From assembly GCA_021464245.1 (NCBI GenBank), contig JADCRB010000032.1:1290025-1354024 (forward strand): a stretch of 64,000 nucleotides of DNA. The letters run 5' to 3'. The translations under genes were made by a program, and so were the position numbers. The notes beneath the pieces are model-generated. The model was not told the origin of the DNA and searched no databases. It saw only the letters and a list, made by a program, of their open reading frames with translations. This document shows positions 35,869 to 47,318 of this stretch, piece after piece. Position 1 is the first letter of the stretch. Each line of letters opens with the position of its first letter. The DNA is from Carallia brachiata (Eukaryota > Streptophyta > Magnoliopsida > Malpighiales > Rhizophoraceae).

Positions 35869-36791
35869 ATCCACATAGTAAAACAAAAAATATATCAGAA
35901 GAAATCCACAAAAATGTTAGCTTAGTTGCACATAAAAAAAAAAAATCCCATCACAGTAATTAATTCAATTTGCCTTTTAAATTTTATTAATTAAATTTCA
36001 TTAAAAAATAGTGTTATTTCCTTCATATCTGTCCTGGCATTATACTAAGATTTAAATAGTAGTCCCAATCAACTAAGGAAAATAAACAAGAGCAAATTTT
36101 AGTCTATTGATCACATAAATTTTGGCCATAGTTTTTAAAAATATTTTTTTGATCGAAGAAAGTTAAGGAGCTCTTACAATGTCAGGAATTTTCTACATAT
36201 TACTATAAATTTATAATAAAACTTACATGTCACTTCTACAATCATCAATAATCTTTAATTATTGAGTCCACCTTTGTGGACTTATAGTTTCTAAATTAAA
36301 GTATATTTGATATACTACAACTAACATTAGATACCAAAATAATAATTTAAACTTTAAATTTAGGTAAATAAAATATGGGCTTGATTGCTTAACCCTATTA
36401 AACTAACAATCTGAGGCGTGCCAGGAACTCCTTTATGGCGACAAAGAGAAAAAAGGTAAACGATGGGCCAGCCCCAAACACACCGCCTCCAATTAGTCCG
36501 ACCATTTTCCAACTTTCTGTTTTTTTGTCCATTGCACAGAAGGGCAACCGACGTCGGCCACGTTGTAGAATTTGTGCTACTTTCTAAGAAAACCAAGATT
36601 TTCAATGTCCGTTTCTGGACCAACAAACAAGTGGCACCGCCCCACGAATAAGGCCAAAACCGGCCAAAAATTACGGGCGTAAACGTTTTACCAACCTCAA
36701 TTGGACTCTCTCTTCTTCCAAAACGACAACTAAAAAGGTATTTCACAATCATTTGCTTCTAATTGAAACGCTATGAGAATAACACGTCTAA
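35869..36791. other. Region upstream of the truncated CSL pseudogene
   Basis: No CSL N-terminal coding sequence is recognisable here. AT-rich, with one GC-richer island at 36400-36720 whose long open frame has no family resemblance. Confidence 0.5.
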
Positions 36792-37160
36792 GAGGTTGTT
36801 TGTTTTATGAGAATGTTCTAGGAAAGAAAAGATCGTCAAAGAAAGATAGAAATAGAACTCTACTTTGTTTAGAGATCACATTGGAAATAAATTTTGTGGG
36901 TAAACCTGCAGAATTTTCTTACTATACCAATTTCATGAGAAAATGAACAAAAGTAGTATTTTTTTTTTCTTGTTAAATTATTTAACTACCCCTATTCCCC
37001 CCCCCCCCAAAAAAGCTCTTTTATTATAAGTAGACACTATGGGTAAAAAGGTAATTTCATAATATTAATCTCGTTTCTTTCTCATCTCTTATCACATTCA
37101 AAGAAAAAATTACATTTTCTTATATATTTTTTTCAACTGTTTCTAATTTTTTCAAACAAC
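36792..37160. mobile_element. PIF/Harbinger-like MITE candidate
   Basis: The left end GAGGTTGTTTG and right end CAAACAAC are inverted, with TAA on each side as a 3-base target duplication (36789-36791 and 37161-37163). The 369-base interior is non-coding and includes a poly-C/poly-A tract near 36999. Confidence 0.5.
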
Positions 37161-37543
37161 TAATTAAAAAGGAGACAGTACAAGACCAACCCTATGGCCA
37201 TAGAATCGGCTATAGGTGTCAGTCCAAACCTCAAAAATTATTAAAAAGTTAATTATTTTTACATTAAATTTTAAATGAATTTATTATTATTATAAACGTA
37301 TCTAATATTATTTTAAATATATTTAACAGTATTCTTAAACATGAATTTTTTAAAAAATTTTTTTTTAAAAAGGTTTGTTGTCGAGAACAAAGAGTTATAA
37401 CCAATCCGCCAAAACCTTATGCTCTTCAATCTTTAAAAACCTATCAAAAGTTTATATAAAAAGATGTGGAATTTTTTTAATTCGACACACTTTCTCACTA
37501 CAGCAATTCATTTCTACAATAGTAGAGCCCTTAACCAATCAAA

Positions 37544-37548
37544 ATAGC
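37544..37548. repeat. Target-site duplication, left copy (ATAGC)
   Basis: ATAGC immediately precedes the 5' LTR and recurs exactly after the 3' LTR at 44761-44765. This defines the original integration event. Confidence 0.85.
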
Positions 37549-37866
37549 TACTAGGAGACGATGTGGATAAGAGGTTTAGGGAGTCTGTTGATACTGTTAA
37601 TAAGCCTATTAGTGTAAACGTCCAAGTGTTAAGTGTTGATTGGATATAATTTCATACTGTTACATACCATTAGTAGATGTCATCTATTCTTTTAACGGAT
37701 GTTAGAATTGTAACTTTTTTTCATATAATTGCCATTGACGGCAAAGCAAGAAATAGAAGAAAAAAAATCAAATTGTATTTCTCTCTTGAAAGTTTTCTCT
37801 CTTTTCTCTATCTAAATTTCTTTTCTTCTTGATCTCAATCTTCTTAAATTGATCCAAACCCTAACA
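37549..37866 (+). repeat. 5' LTR of the gypsy element
   Basis: 318 bases, ending CCCTAACA. Matches the 3' LTR (44471-44760) along its length with many substitutions and small indels, for example GATTGGATATAATTTCATAC and CATATAATTGCCATTGACG. The first bases are TA where the 3' copy has TG. Confidence 0.9.
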
Positions 37867-37870
37867 AGTT

Positions 37871-37882
37871 TGGTATCAGAGC
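37871..37882 (+). other. Primer-binding site (tRNA-iMet type)
   Basis: TGGTATCAGAGC, four bases after the 5' LTR. It is complementary to the 3' end of plant initiator tRNA-Met, the usual primer of these elements. Confidence 0.9.
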
Positions 37883-37940
37883 AGCCACGATCTTGGCGAG
37901 AAAAACAAAAATAGTGTTGGAATCCGCAGCAGCTTCCTCA

Positions 37941-39057
37941 ATGGTGTCTAAAGAGGTGTTGCGTCGTCTTGAGAAGCAGATGGCTCAAATGCAAGCCCTA
38001 ATCAAGGAGCAAGAAACCCACACCACAATGTAAACTTCACAAGAGGTAAGGCTTAATCAGCAAGATCTTCGATTTTCACAACTTATGGAGTTCTTGTTCA
38101 AAAGATTTGGCAATGAACCTGAAAGAAACCGAGTGGTGAAGTTGGGGCTAGTGGATCTAGTGAAGGAGTTATGGTTCAACAAGATCCCATAGGAATTTTG
38201 CCTGCTCCCAAGGAGTTTGTGGTTGATGTAGAGAATGGTAATGGCAGAAAACATAATCTTGTAGATGTGGAAAATGGAAATGGTGGGAAACAGGGAATTG
38301 CAGTTAGTGTGGGTTGGGAGCTGTGGGTCACTTTTCTATACATTGAAGGTTCGAAACCTCGGGAATAGGTAGTTAAATGTAATCGCTATTTTCGACTTAA
38401 CAATGTTCAAAAAGATGTGAAAGTGGAGTTGGCAGTGATTTATTTTGGTGAACGGCTGGAGGCATGGTTTCAGGGGTGGTTATTGGATCAAAATAAAGTA
38501 ACATGGGAAAATTTTTCCCATGATCTTTGTGTGTGATTTAGTGGGGGCAAGTTGGTGAGTGTGGTGGAAGAATTCAATAAGCTGACACAAAAAGGAACAG
38601 TCATAGAGTATCAAGAAAAATTTGAGGATCTCAAATCCTTAGTGAAGCATGCAAATCCCAGTTTAAATGAAGAGTACTTTATGGACAGTTTTATAAGTGG
38701 GTTGAATGAGACTATTAAGCTTTCGATGAAGATGGCACAACCTAAATCATTGGCTCATTTGTATGAATTAGCAAAGTTACAAAAAGAGTTGGTGAAAGGT
38801 TATAACAAGCAGTATCAGTCAATCAGATCTGACTATTGGAATGCTGGGAATTTTGCTACTCCAAAAGCAAATTCATACTTTCCAAAGGCAAACTCACTAG
38901 GAGGTTCTATTAAAATGGAAGTGCTGAAACCAACATTGGTGACAACAGGAACGACCGAGCACAAAGGAGCTACAGATGGCTACAGAAAGCCTAACCCATG
39001 TTTTCGATGTGGAGAGTGCTACTTTCCAGGACATCAATGTACTAGGAAACAATTATG
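37941..39057 (+). pseudogene. gypsy gag remnant
   Basis: Starts near MVSKEVLRRLEKQM. The frame is broken several times before 38552, after which an open stretch runs to 39057. It contains the retrotransposon gag signature (FNKLTQKGTVIEYQEKFE, FISGLNETIK) and ends with a zinc-knuckle-like CFRCGECYFPGHQC. Encodes the nucleocapsid/capsid precursor in intact relatives. Confidence 0.85.
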
Positions 39058-39597
39058 AAGATAATAGAGTTGGAAGAAGCTGAATTGGAAGAAGGGACAG
39101 ATGACTTAGAACCAAATAATGGTAGGGAGATTGGCTATGATTCTATGGTAGCACTATCAATTAATGCACTAATTAGGGATGCTGGTGACAATACATTGCA
39201 GATTAGGGGGCAACCAGGGAAGTGTAGTCTGATCATTCTTATTGATACAGGGGATACTACTAGTTTTATAGATGCCAATACAACCCATGAACTCAATTGT
39301 TTAGTGGTGGACACTCGACCCATTTTGGTAAGGATAGCTAATGGCCATAATATGAGGAGTCAAGAAAAGTATTTCAATTTTGTGTGGAAGATGCATGGAC
39401 ACCAATTTGCTGCTGACTTGAGGTTAATACCATTGGATATCTATGATATCATATTGGGATTTGATTGGATTAAAACCTTGGGCCCTATCACGTTGGATCC
39501 AATTAAACTCAAATTGTCTTTTACAAAGGAAGGGAAGCTGGTGGAATTGTATGGTTTTACAAATTCAGATGCTGTCAGGTTTATGATTGAGAATTAG
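39055..39597 (+). pseudogene. gypsy aspartic protease region
   Basis: Open for 180 codons, overlapping the gag stop by a few bases. The active-site motif LIDTGDTTSFID is present, with later family residues IILGFDWIKTLGPI. It is the upstream part of a pol polyprotein broken by a TAG at 39595-39597. Confidence 0.85.
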
Positions 39598-39599
39598 TT

Positions 39600-40590
39600 A
39601 CAGAGTATTTTGAGAGGAAATGAAGGGATAGCTCAAGCTCATATTATGACTATGGTGTCTACCGTGGAGAACTCAGCTTTGCCTAAGGTTTTACAGCAAG
39701 TCCCGGATCAATACCAAGATGTCTTGCAGAACCAAAGACTCTACCTCCCACATGGGCTCTTGATCATGGTATACCTTTGAAGCCAGACATTCAACCCATC
39801 AATTTGAGGCTGTATAGGTATTTGCCAAACTAGAAAACTGAAATTGAAAAAATAGTAAAGGACATGCTTACTTCATCAATTATTCGGCCTAACTCTAGCC
39901 CTTTTGCTTCTCCAGTGATATTAGTAAAAAAAAAAAAAGATGGTAGCTAGAGGTTTTGTGTCGATTATCGCCAGTTGAATGCAGCCACTATGAAGAATAA
40001 ATTTCCCATACCAATAATAGATGATTTATTGGATGAGTTGTCAGGTTTCACCATCTTTTATAAGATTGATTTACGGGCCGGATATCACCAAATAAGAATG
40101 TGAGAAGAGGATGTCCACCAGACAGCAATTCGAACTTACTTGGGGCATTATGAGTTTTGGGTTATGCCTTTTGGACTCACCAATGCACCGACGATGTTCC
40201 AAGCCTTAGTGAACTAGGTTTTTGAACCTTATCTTCGTAAATTCATGTTGGTTTTTTTTTTTTTAATGATCTTTTGATCTATAATAAGGATCTAGAGAGC
40301 CATGTCACTTATCTCTCTCTGGCCTTGGAGATGCTGAGAAAGAACCAAATATTTGCCCAATGCTCCAAATGTTCCTTTGGACATCACTAGGTGGAATACT
40401 TAGGCCATATTATTTCTTAATTTGGAGTAGCCACTGATCCTTCAAAGATTGATGCGATGACTAAATGGCCGACATTTGCCACGGTGAAGGAATTGAGAGG
40501 ATTTCTCGGATTAACAAGATATTATTGAAAATTTATCTGAGGCTATGGGCAAATAAGCAAACCCCCAACTAAGTTACTCAAAAAAGATTG
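39600..40590 (+). pseudogene. gypsy reverse transcriptase region
   Basis: Family blocks appear in several frames: [43 protein letters not shown] and GHIIS. The catalytic box is altered: FFND replaces the expected FxDD, next to a long T run that shifts the frame. Multiple in-frame stops. Not functional. Confidence 0.88.
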
Positions 40591-41072
40591 CTTTCAATGG
40601 ATTGTGGAGGCTAATCATGCTTTTATTATTTGAAGGATGCTATGACTCAAGCGCCAGTATTAGTCTTGCCAGATTTTACAAAGCCTTTCACATTAGAGAC
40701 CAATGCAAGCGGGAAAGGGATTGGAGCTGTTCTTATGCAAGGGGCCAACCTATAGCCTACCTAAGCAAGGCACTTAGTGTTCAACATCAAGCCTTGTCCA
40801 TTTGTGAAAAAGAGCTACTAGCTATACTCATGGCTATGAGCAAACGGAGACACTACTTGGAGGGACAAAGTTTTGTAATTAAAACTAATCATGAAAGTCT
40901 GAAGTTTCTCTTACAACAACAGTTGCACACTTATACACAAATAAAGGGAATTACAAAACTGTTGGGCTTGGATTATACTATATTATACAGGAAAGAAAGT
41001 GAGAATGTGGTAGCAGATGCATTATCTAGAGAAGCAGCACTGTGGAAAGGAGGTGAGCAAGGTCAAGAGTAG
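40591..41072 (+). pseudogene. gypsy RNase H region
   Basis: Shows the family blocks [41 protein letters not shown] and ESENVVADALSRE. Open over 156 codons, but the catalytic start segment ([12 protein letters not shown]) is in a different frame. Confidence 0.85.
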
Positions 41073-41219
41073 TTCGATCAGGGAAAGGAATCTTGCTATC
41101 CATTGATGGGAGTGATTCCTAAGTGGCACCAAGATGTCCTCAGAAGCTATAAGTAGGACCCGATAGTTCAGGAGCTTATTACTGAGCTCACTTTGACAAG
41201 TTAGCCATCCTCTCATTAT

Positions 41220-42300
41220 ACTTTACAGAATGGGATTGTCCGCTACAAAGGAAGAATTTATCTAGGAACTGTGAGGGGCATTAGAGAGAGAATGGTGAAA
41301 GAATTCCATAATTTCGCATTTGGTGGAGATTTTGGTGTAAGGGGAACTTATCATAGGTTGCAAAAAATGTTTTATTGGCCTAAATTGAAATCATTAGTTA
41401 AAAGCTATGTGCAAGCTTGTGATATATGCTAAAAATGTAAAAGTGAGAGTGCGAAGTATCTGAGGCTATTACAACCACTACTAATACCAGAGACTGCTTG
41501 GAAAGATATCAGCATGGATTTCATAAAAGGACTTCCAAAAATGGAAGGCCACGATGTCATTTTGGTAGTAGTGGATCACTTTAGTAAGTACGCGCATTTC
41601 ATGCCACTAAGCCATCCTTTCATAGCTTCCACAGTGGCTAAGGCTTTCATAGAGGGGGTGTTTAGATTGCATGGGTTGCCACGGACCATTGTCTTAGATA
41701 GAGATAAGGTCTTTACAAGTCCAATTTGGAAAGAATTATTTGGCTTGTTGGGAACAGAGTTACACTTGACTTCTGCTTACCACCCGCAGACGAATGGCCA
41801 AACAAAGAGACTTAATAGGTGCTTGGAGACTTACCTTCGATGTATGATATTTCAGTGGCCTAACAATTGGGTTAAGTGGTTGCATTTGGCAGAATGCTAG
41901 TATAATAGCACTTTTCATACAACTATAGGAATGTCACCATTTAAAACATTTTATGAGTATGAAGCCTCGAAATTGACTGAGGTCACTTTACAACAGTCCC
42001 AAGTAGCAGCAGTGGGTTCATATTTACAACACAGGCGTACTATGGATACCTTGTTGAAAGAGTAGCTTATGAAGGCCTGAGAAAGGATGAAACACTATGT
42101 AGACAAGGATCATAGTGAGAGAGCTTTTGAGGTGGGAGATAAAGTTTACCTTAAATTGCAACCTTATAGACAAGCCACTGTAGAGCTGAGGAAGAATCTG
42201 AAGCTTACCACTAAATATTACGGTCCCTTTGAGATAATAACTAAGGTGGGGTCTGTGGTTTACAAATTGTTGCTACCTGTCTGCTCTATAATTCATCCTA
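41220..42300 (+). pseudogene. gypsy integrase, N-terminal and core part
   Basis: An HHCC-type finger is recognisable but broken by a stop before its last cysteine (CDIC, stop, KC). The core has SMDFIKGLPK and VDHFSKYAHF, then RDKVFTSPIWKELF and the block SAYHPQTNGQTKRLNRCLE. In that block Lys stands where the catalytic Glu is expected, and Asp residues of the first two motifs are kept. The reading continues to a C-terminal GDKVYLKLQPYRQ block and is cut at 42300 by the nested element. It resumes after 44180. Confidence 0.88.
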
Positions 42301-42729
42301 GGGATAAGCATATTTTTAGTCTTATATGTGTATCATTTTTTTTAATTGAGTCTTAAACGTTTGGGTCATTTTATTTAAGTTATAAACGTTAGAGATCCAT
42401 TTCAATCGAGTTCTAATTTGGACGGACATTTGGTTAACTGTTAAATAGAGATTTGAACGCATTAAAATATTACAAAAAAAATGAAAATACATGAATTTAA
42501 CGTATTAAAGTGAATAAAAAAAATAAAAATATATCATTTTGAATAAATATACGCAAATACTATTATAAAAAACAAAAAACAATAAATTTTCAATAAATTT
42601 AAAAACAAAAAAGAAAAAAAAAAGAAAACCCAAAATTAATAAAATAAAATTATTAATTTTTTAAAAATATTTTCAAAATTATTAAGAATTGAAAAAAAGA
42701 AAAAGAAAAAGTAAAGAAAAAAATAATTT

Positions 42730-43155
42730 CCCTCTCTTTTTTCCTCCTTTCTCTCTCCTTCCTCATTTCTTTCTCTCTCATCAGCTCTCTCTTCCCTCGT
42801 CACTCTATCTCCTCCCTCCTCTCTTTTTCTCTCCTTGCCTTTCTCTTCTCCATCTCTCTCTTATCCCTCCTCCCTCTCTATTCCTTCTTCTCTCTCTCTC
42901 TCTCTTCATCATGTAACTTCATGGTTTGTGTGAAAGAAGATCTAATTTTATGTTCATCTAATCCAACAATTTTTTTTTTTTACAAAAATGTGAAAGAAAT
43001 GGAAGAAGAGGAAGATGACAAGAAGAGAGAATGGGATGAAGGAAAAGAGAGGGAGAAGAGGGAGAAAAGAGAGAGGAAGGGGAGAGAGGCGAGGAGAGAG
43101 AAAGAGAGAGAAAGGAAGGAGAGAGAAAGAGAGGAGGGAGGAGACAAAAAGTAAT
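42730..43155. repeat. Opposed CT-rich and GA-rich tracts at the centre of the nested element
   Basis: A CT-rich tract (about 42730-42910) and a GA-rich tract (about 43000-43155) on the same strand, roughly complementary, separated by about 90 bases. They extend the foldback symmetry to the centre. The open frames in this stretch are compositional artefacts. Confidence 0.75.
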
Positions 43156-43454
43156 GGAGGAAGAGAGAATGAATTTTTTTAATTTTTTTAATTTTTTTAA
43201 TTTTTTAATTGTTAATAATTTAAAAAACATTTTAAAAATTAATAAAATTTTTATAAGCCAAAATTTATAATTTTTTTTAACTTTTTTTTCCTCTTAAATT
43301 GTTAAGAAATTAAAAATATATATTTTATACATCATGTCATCGCCTTTTGATGACGTGACACACTAAATGACATAATTAATATGACCTGATACGTTGTTAG
43401 CATGTTTTTTTATCCATAATTAATATGACGTGATATCGCACCACCTTTTGAATT

Positions 43455-44035
43455 TTTTTTTAATTTATTGAAATTTTACAGTTTTTTTTTTTTTTTTACA
43501 ATTGTATTTAAGTCTATTTAGTCAAAATGACATATTTTTATTTTTTTATTCACTTTAATACGTTAAAATGACATATTTTTATTTTTCATAATATTTTAAT
43601 ATGATCAAAGCAATATTTAACGGTCAACCAGGTCTCTAACTAAATTTCTTTAAGTTTTTTTCTTTCTTGTTTTTAAATTTATTGAAATTTTAATGTTTAT
43701 TATTTTTTTATAATTATAATTATGTATATTTAGTCAAAGTGACGTATTTCTTTTTTTATTCACTTTAATACGTTAAAATGACATATTTCTATTTTTTCAT
43801 AATATTTTAATATAGCCAAAGCAGCATTTAACAGTCAACCAGGTCTCCATTTGCATTTCTCGCTTTTTTTTTCCTTTTTGTTTTTAAATTTATTGAATTT
43901 TTTTTATAATAGTATTTATGTATATTTATTGAAAATGATGTATTTTTATTTTTTTTATTCACTTTAATGCATTAAATTCACGTATTTTTATTTTTTGTAA
44001 TATTTTAATGTGGTTAAATCTCTATTTAACGGTCA
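43455..44035. repeat. Three tandem copies of a ~190-bp terminal-arm unit
   Basis: Units begin near 43455, 43665 and 43875. Each carries TTTATTGAAATTTT or a variant, then TATTCACTTTAATACGTTAA, then a TTTAACGGTCAACCA-type end. The left arm of the element has a single inverted copy. Confidence 0.8.
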
Positions 44036-44174
44036 ACCAAACTTCCGTCTAAATTAGGACTCGATTGAAATAGATATCTAATATTTAAGACTTAAATAAA
44101 AAATGACCTAAATATTTAAGACTCAATTAAAAAAATAATAAAGATATAAAATTAGAAATATACTTATCTCATTT

Positions 44175-44470
44175 ATCCCATATTCCACGTTTCTTTGCTC
44201 AAAAGGGATATAGGAGATGGAGGACAGCTCGTGCCTCAATTGCCCCTTCCTGGAAGTGATGGTCAGTTACTAGTGGAGCCATTAGTAGTCTTAGACCGTA
44301 GGCTTGTCGAGAGAAAAAACAAGGCAATTGTTTAGCTTTTGGTCCAGTGTCTAACCGGTTAATGGAAGAAGTGACATGGGAAAATTCCACCTTCATTTCT
44401 TCATAGTTTCCAGAGTTTCAGTTTTGACGTAGAGTCTTAAGGACAAGTCTACTTTGGTCGGGCAAGTCTT
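44175..44470 (+). pseudogene. gypsy integrase C-terminus, resumed after the nested element
   Basis: After the target duplication the text reads the family block IFHVSLLKR, then LPLPGSDGQLLVEP and VLDRRLVERKNKAI, the usual end of gypsy polyproteins. Left flank IHP (42286-42299) and this block join seamlessly in the family, confirming that 42301-44170 was inserted. Stops follow. Confidence 0.8.
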
Positions 44471-44760
44471 TGTTAGTAGACGATGTGGATAAGTCTGTTA
44501 GTGTAAATGTCTAAGTGTCAAGTATTGATTGGATATAATTTCATACTCTTAGTTACATGCCATTAGCAGATTCCGTCTATTCTTTTAAAAGAAATTAGAA
44601 TTGTAATTATTTTTCATATAATTGCCATTGACGCTGAAGCAAGAAATAGAAGAATGAAAAATTAAATTTTATTTCTCTCTCTAAAGTTTTCCCTCTTTTC
44701 TATATCTAAATTTCTTTTCTTCTCGATCCCAATCTTCTTAAATTGATTCAAACCCTAACA
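44471..44760 (+). repeat. 3' LTR of the gypsy element
   Basis: 290 bases, starting TGTTAGTAGACGATG and ending CCCTAACA, followed by ATAGC (44761-44765). Confidence 0.9.
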
Positions 44761-44807
44761 ATAGCCCATTTCAAGTTCAAGCCTGGTGTGTTCTCCTCGG
44801 CTTCACC

Positions 44808-47245
44808 ATGGCTTCGAAACTCGCGCACTCTAGTTCTCACATAATTTCAAGCTCAACGTCCTCCAGTGATTGGGAATATGACGTGTTTTGAGCTTTAGAG
44901 GTGAAGATACTCGCAACAATTTTGTAGGTCATCTATACAAAGAACTGGACACCAAAGGAATATACACGTTCAAAGATGACTTAATGCTGGAGAAAGGGAA
45001 GTCAATTGCACAGGCCCTGCCTAGAGTCATTAAAAAGTCAAGGTTTGCCGTCGTTGTCATATCAGAAGACTACGCTTCCTCAAGTTGGTGCTTGGACGAA
45101 CTCGTCAGGATCATGGAATGCAGAGAAACAAAAGGGCAGACAGTGATACCCATCTTTTATAACGTGGATCCGGCTGATGTGAGGAAGCAAAGAGGGAAGT
45201 TTCAATTGCAGGAAGGAAAATTCGAGAAGAAATTGCACAAGGTAGATAGGTGGAGGAAAGCTCTCACTGACGTTGCCACAATCTCTGGTTGGCATTCACG
45301 GCATAGGTACTGTTTTTTTTTTTTTTTCCTCTTATGTCACGACCCAATCTTCCGATTTTTCACGATTAATTTTGTAAAAAATAAATTTTATGGAAGGAAC
45401 TCTACAAATTGACTCAAAAATACACTTCATTCAAATTTGGTCGTTAATATATTTAAAGTATTTTAATATTTTAATCAATATTTTAAATATAATAAAATTA
45501 ATAAATTTTAAAATTATAATAAAATTAATAATTTTCATCTGATTATATAAATAATAAATTTTTTTGTATTCGAAAAATTAATTAGACACTAAAATTTTGT
45601 GTATCAATATTTTTTTCTATAAAATTTTAGTTTTTTTTATGTACGCCAACAGTGAAAAGTTTGGGAATTTTTAGTCAGAACTTTTTTTTTTTTTTTTTGG
45701 GTCAGATCTCAGCGGCAAAGGCACTACTTTGATTACTTGAAACTATCAATTAAACGAACATGGTTAAGCTGAAAGCCCATAATTGGGTTCAATCAAATAC
45801 CTTCTTATCCATCCGTCTTTCCAATCAAATAAAACGATCCAACTTTCTCGCTTTCTCTTTTTTTTTGGGGGGATGGGATATTTTTTAGGACCTGCGTGGT
45901 TAAAAAGAAGGCGCTAAAAAAACTTTATCCAACATACGGGAATTACGCAAGAGATCAGAAAAAGTAGGTAAATTTGACCTCCAGATACCTAGGGAAATAT
46001 ATCGAAAGACAACTTTGACTTTCTAGACGCTATTCAGTTAAATGAGGGTTTGGACACGTGGGCGGAGAGCGGTGGATAAAAAAAATATTAATAATATAAT
46101 AAATTTAATTATTTTTATAATAAAATTAATAAAATATATTACAATAAATTATAACATTATTTTTATTTATAAAAAAATTAATACAGTTACAAAAACATCT
46201 CACATTATTGTATTATTAATGCTTTTTCTGTTCACTACTTTCTTCCTACTAATCTTTTTTATCAATAAACAAAAGAGGAAAAACGTAGGTAGATTCACCT
46301 GCAATCATACAATCATCACCATTCAGCCTATGCTTTTATTTTTTCATACATGATTGTATTTAATAATAAGAACTACAAATGTATAAGGAACATTCATAAC
46401 AATTTATTGTCGCATCCATCCAATTGTGTCCATTTAAGAACGCTAATGAGTTATGATATAAAACAAAGTGACCATCTTGTTAGAACTGAGTACAACCTTT
46501 GCTAGATAAGCGGTAACTTGTTGTCATTTTTAGTTTAGAAAATGATGGTGAGAGTGAACAACTATTCCGAAAATGGAAGTTGAGATTTTCCTCTCAGCAG
46601 GGTCTCCACTAAAACTAACCGAACTATGGTGAGCATTGCATTTCCACTGTTTTTTTTTTTTTTTTGTGGTAAATCACAGAGGAAGGTTTCCAATTTCAGA
46701 TTCTGGCCACTGTTGAATTATAGTATCCACATATATTAATGTCCTTTTTGTTGCTAATTTGTCAAGATGACTCGGAATTTTTTTTTCCCTTTCCTTTTGT
46801 TCAACTTAGCAGGGACGAAGCCAAATTGATTGAGGAGATTGTTGGAGATATTTCTGATAAATTAGTTTGTAAGTCATCATCTGATGCTCGGGACTTAGTT
46901 GGAATTGGCTCTCAAGTAAAGGGAATGGATTTGCGACTGGAGGATCTCAACAGCGAAGCTGTTCAAATGATAGGAACATGGGGAATGGGAGGTATTGACA
47001 AGACAACTCTTGCCATGGTTGCTTATGATAGGCCCTCCAGTCAATTTGAAGTAATTGCTTTCTGGCGGATGTTAAAGACAAATTTAGAAAACATGGTACA
47101 TCTGCTTTACGGTTGGAACTAGTTTTGAAAATCATAAAGTAGTAAAACCATAGTTTATGGCCTTTGAATAGTGATACCAATATGGTAGAGCAAAGGCTTT
47201 GCCACAAAAATGTGCTTGTAGTGCTTGATGGTGTAGATAGTCGTT
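44808..47245 (+). pseudogene. TIR-NBS (TNL) disease-resistance gene fragment
   Basis: TNL proteins are intracellular immune receptors. Exon 1 (44808-45306) starts MASKLAHSSS. In the TIR motif YDVFLSFRGEDTR one base is missing, so a TGA falls at 44889-44891; the domain then continues open (SFRGEDTRNNFVGHLYKEL, DYASSSWCLDELV, IFYNVDPADVRKQ) to WHSRHR. A 1.5-kb intron ends at 46812. Exon 2 begins RDEAKLIEEIVGDIS and reaches the P-loop GMGGIDKTTLA, where the Gly before the invariant Lys is Asp (46997-46999). A frameshift follows (FLADVKDKFRKHG in the next frame), with a stop at about 47127 and a kinase-2 block NVLVVLDGVD near 47205-47237. The rest of NB-ARC and all LRRs are missing; a solo LTR follows at 47319. 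Confidence 0.9.
45307..46812 (+). other. Intron of the TIR-NBS pseudogene
   Basis: GT at 45307-45308 and CAG ending at 46812, in phase 2, where TNL genes normally have their first intron. AT-rich, several poly-T tracts. The open frame at 46042-46353 has no family resemblance. Confidence 0.75.
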
Positions 47246-47318
47246 TTTGAGATAATTCACCTTGAACTCAATTTTTTTTGAGACCGTTTAGAATTCAGTC
47301 AAATTAGTTGTTCTTGGC

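Larger units (their letters stand above)
42301..44170. mobile_element. Mutator-like foldback element nested in the gypsy integrase
   Basis: A 1,870-base insertion. The left end GGGATAAGCATATTTTTAG and the reverse complement of the right end GAGATAAGTATATTTCTAA are long terminal inverted repeats, extending about 300 bases inwards with decay. Direct flanks ATTCATCCTA (42291-42300) and ATTTATCCCA (44171-44180) agree at 8 of 10, consistent with the 9-10-base duplication made by Mutator-like transposases. The right arm holds three tandem copies (about 190-200 bases each) of the arm unit. The centre has opposed CT-rich (42730-42910) and GA-rich (43000-43155) tracts. No transposase is encoded, so it is non-autonomous. 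Confidence 0.85.
37549..44760 (+). mobile_element. Ty3/gypsy LTR retrotransposon, complete but decayed
   Basis: A 7.2-kb element with two LTRs, primer-binding site, gag, protease, reverse transcriptase, RNase H and integrase in that order, the Ty3/gypsy arrangement. It is bounded by a perfect ATAGC duplication. Coding regions have many stops and frameshifts, and the LTRs have diverged, so the insertion is old. A Mutator-like element (42301-44170) interrupts the integrase C-terminus. Insertion was about 43 bases before the start codon of the TIR-NBS sequence at 44808. Confidence 0.93.

Noticed and set aside
36360..36752. 130-codon minus frame upstream of the CSL pseudogene
   Set aside because: Checked for the CSL N-terminus and other families; no motif fits, and the frame has no splice continuity with the CSL exons.
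42689..43230. Frames within CT- and GA-rich tracts
   Set aside because: Low-complexity dipeptide-like runs inside the foldback element; not genes.
46042..46353. 103-codon frame within the TNL intron
   Set aside because: AT-rich Ile/Lys/Asn peptide inside an intron located at the normal TNL position.
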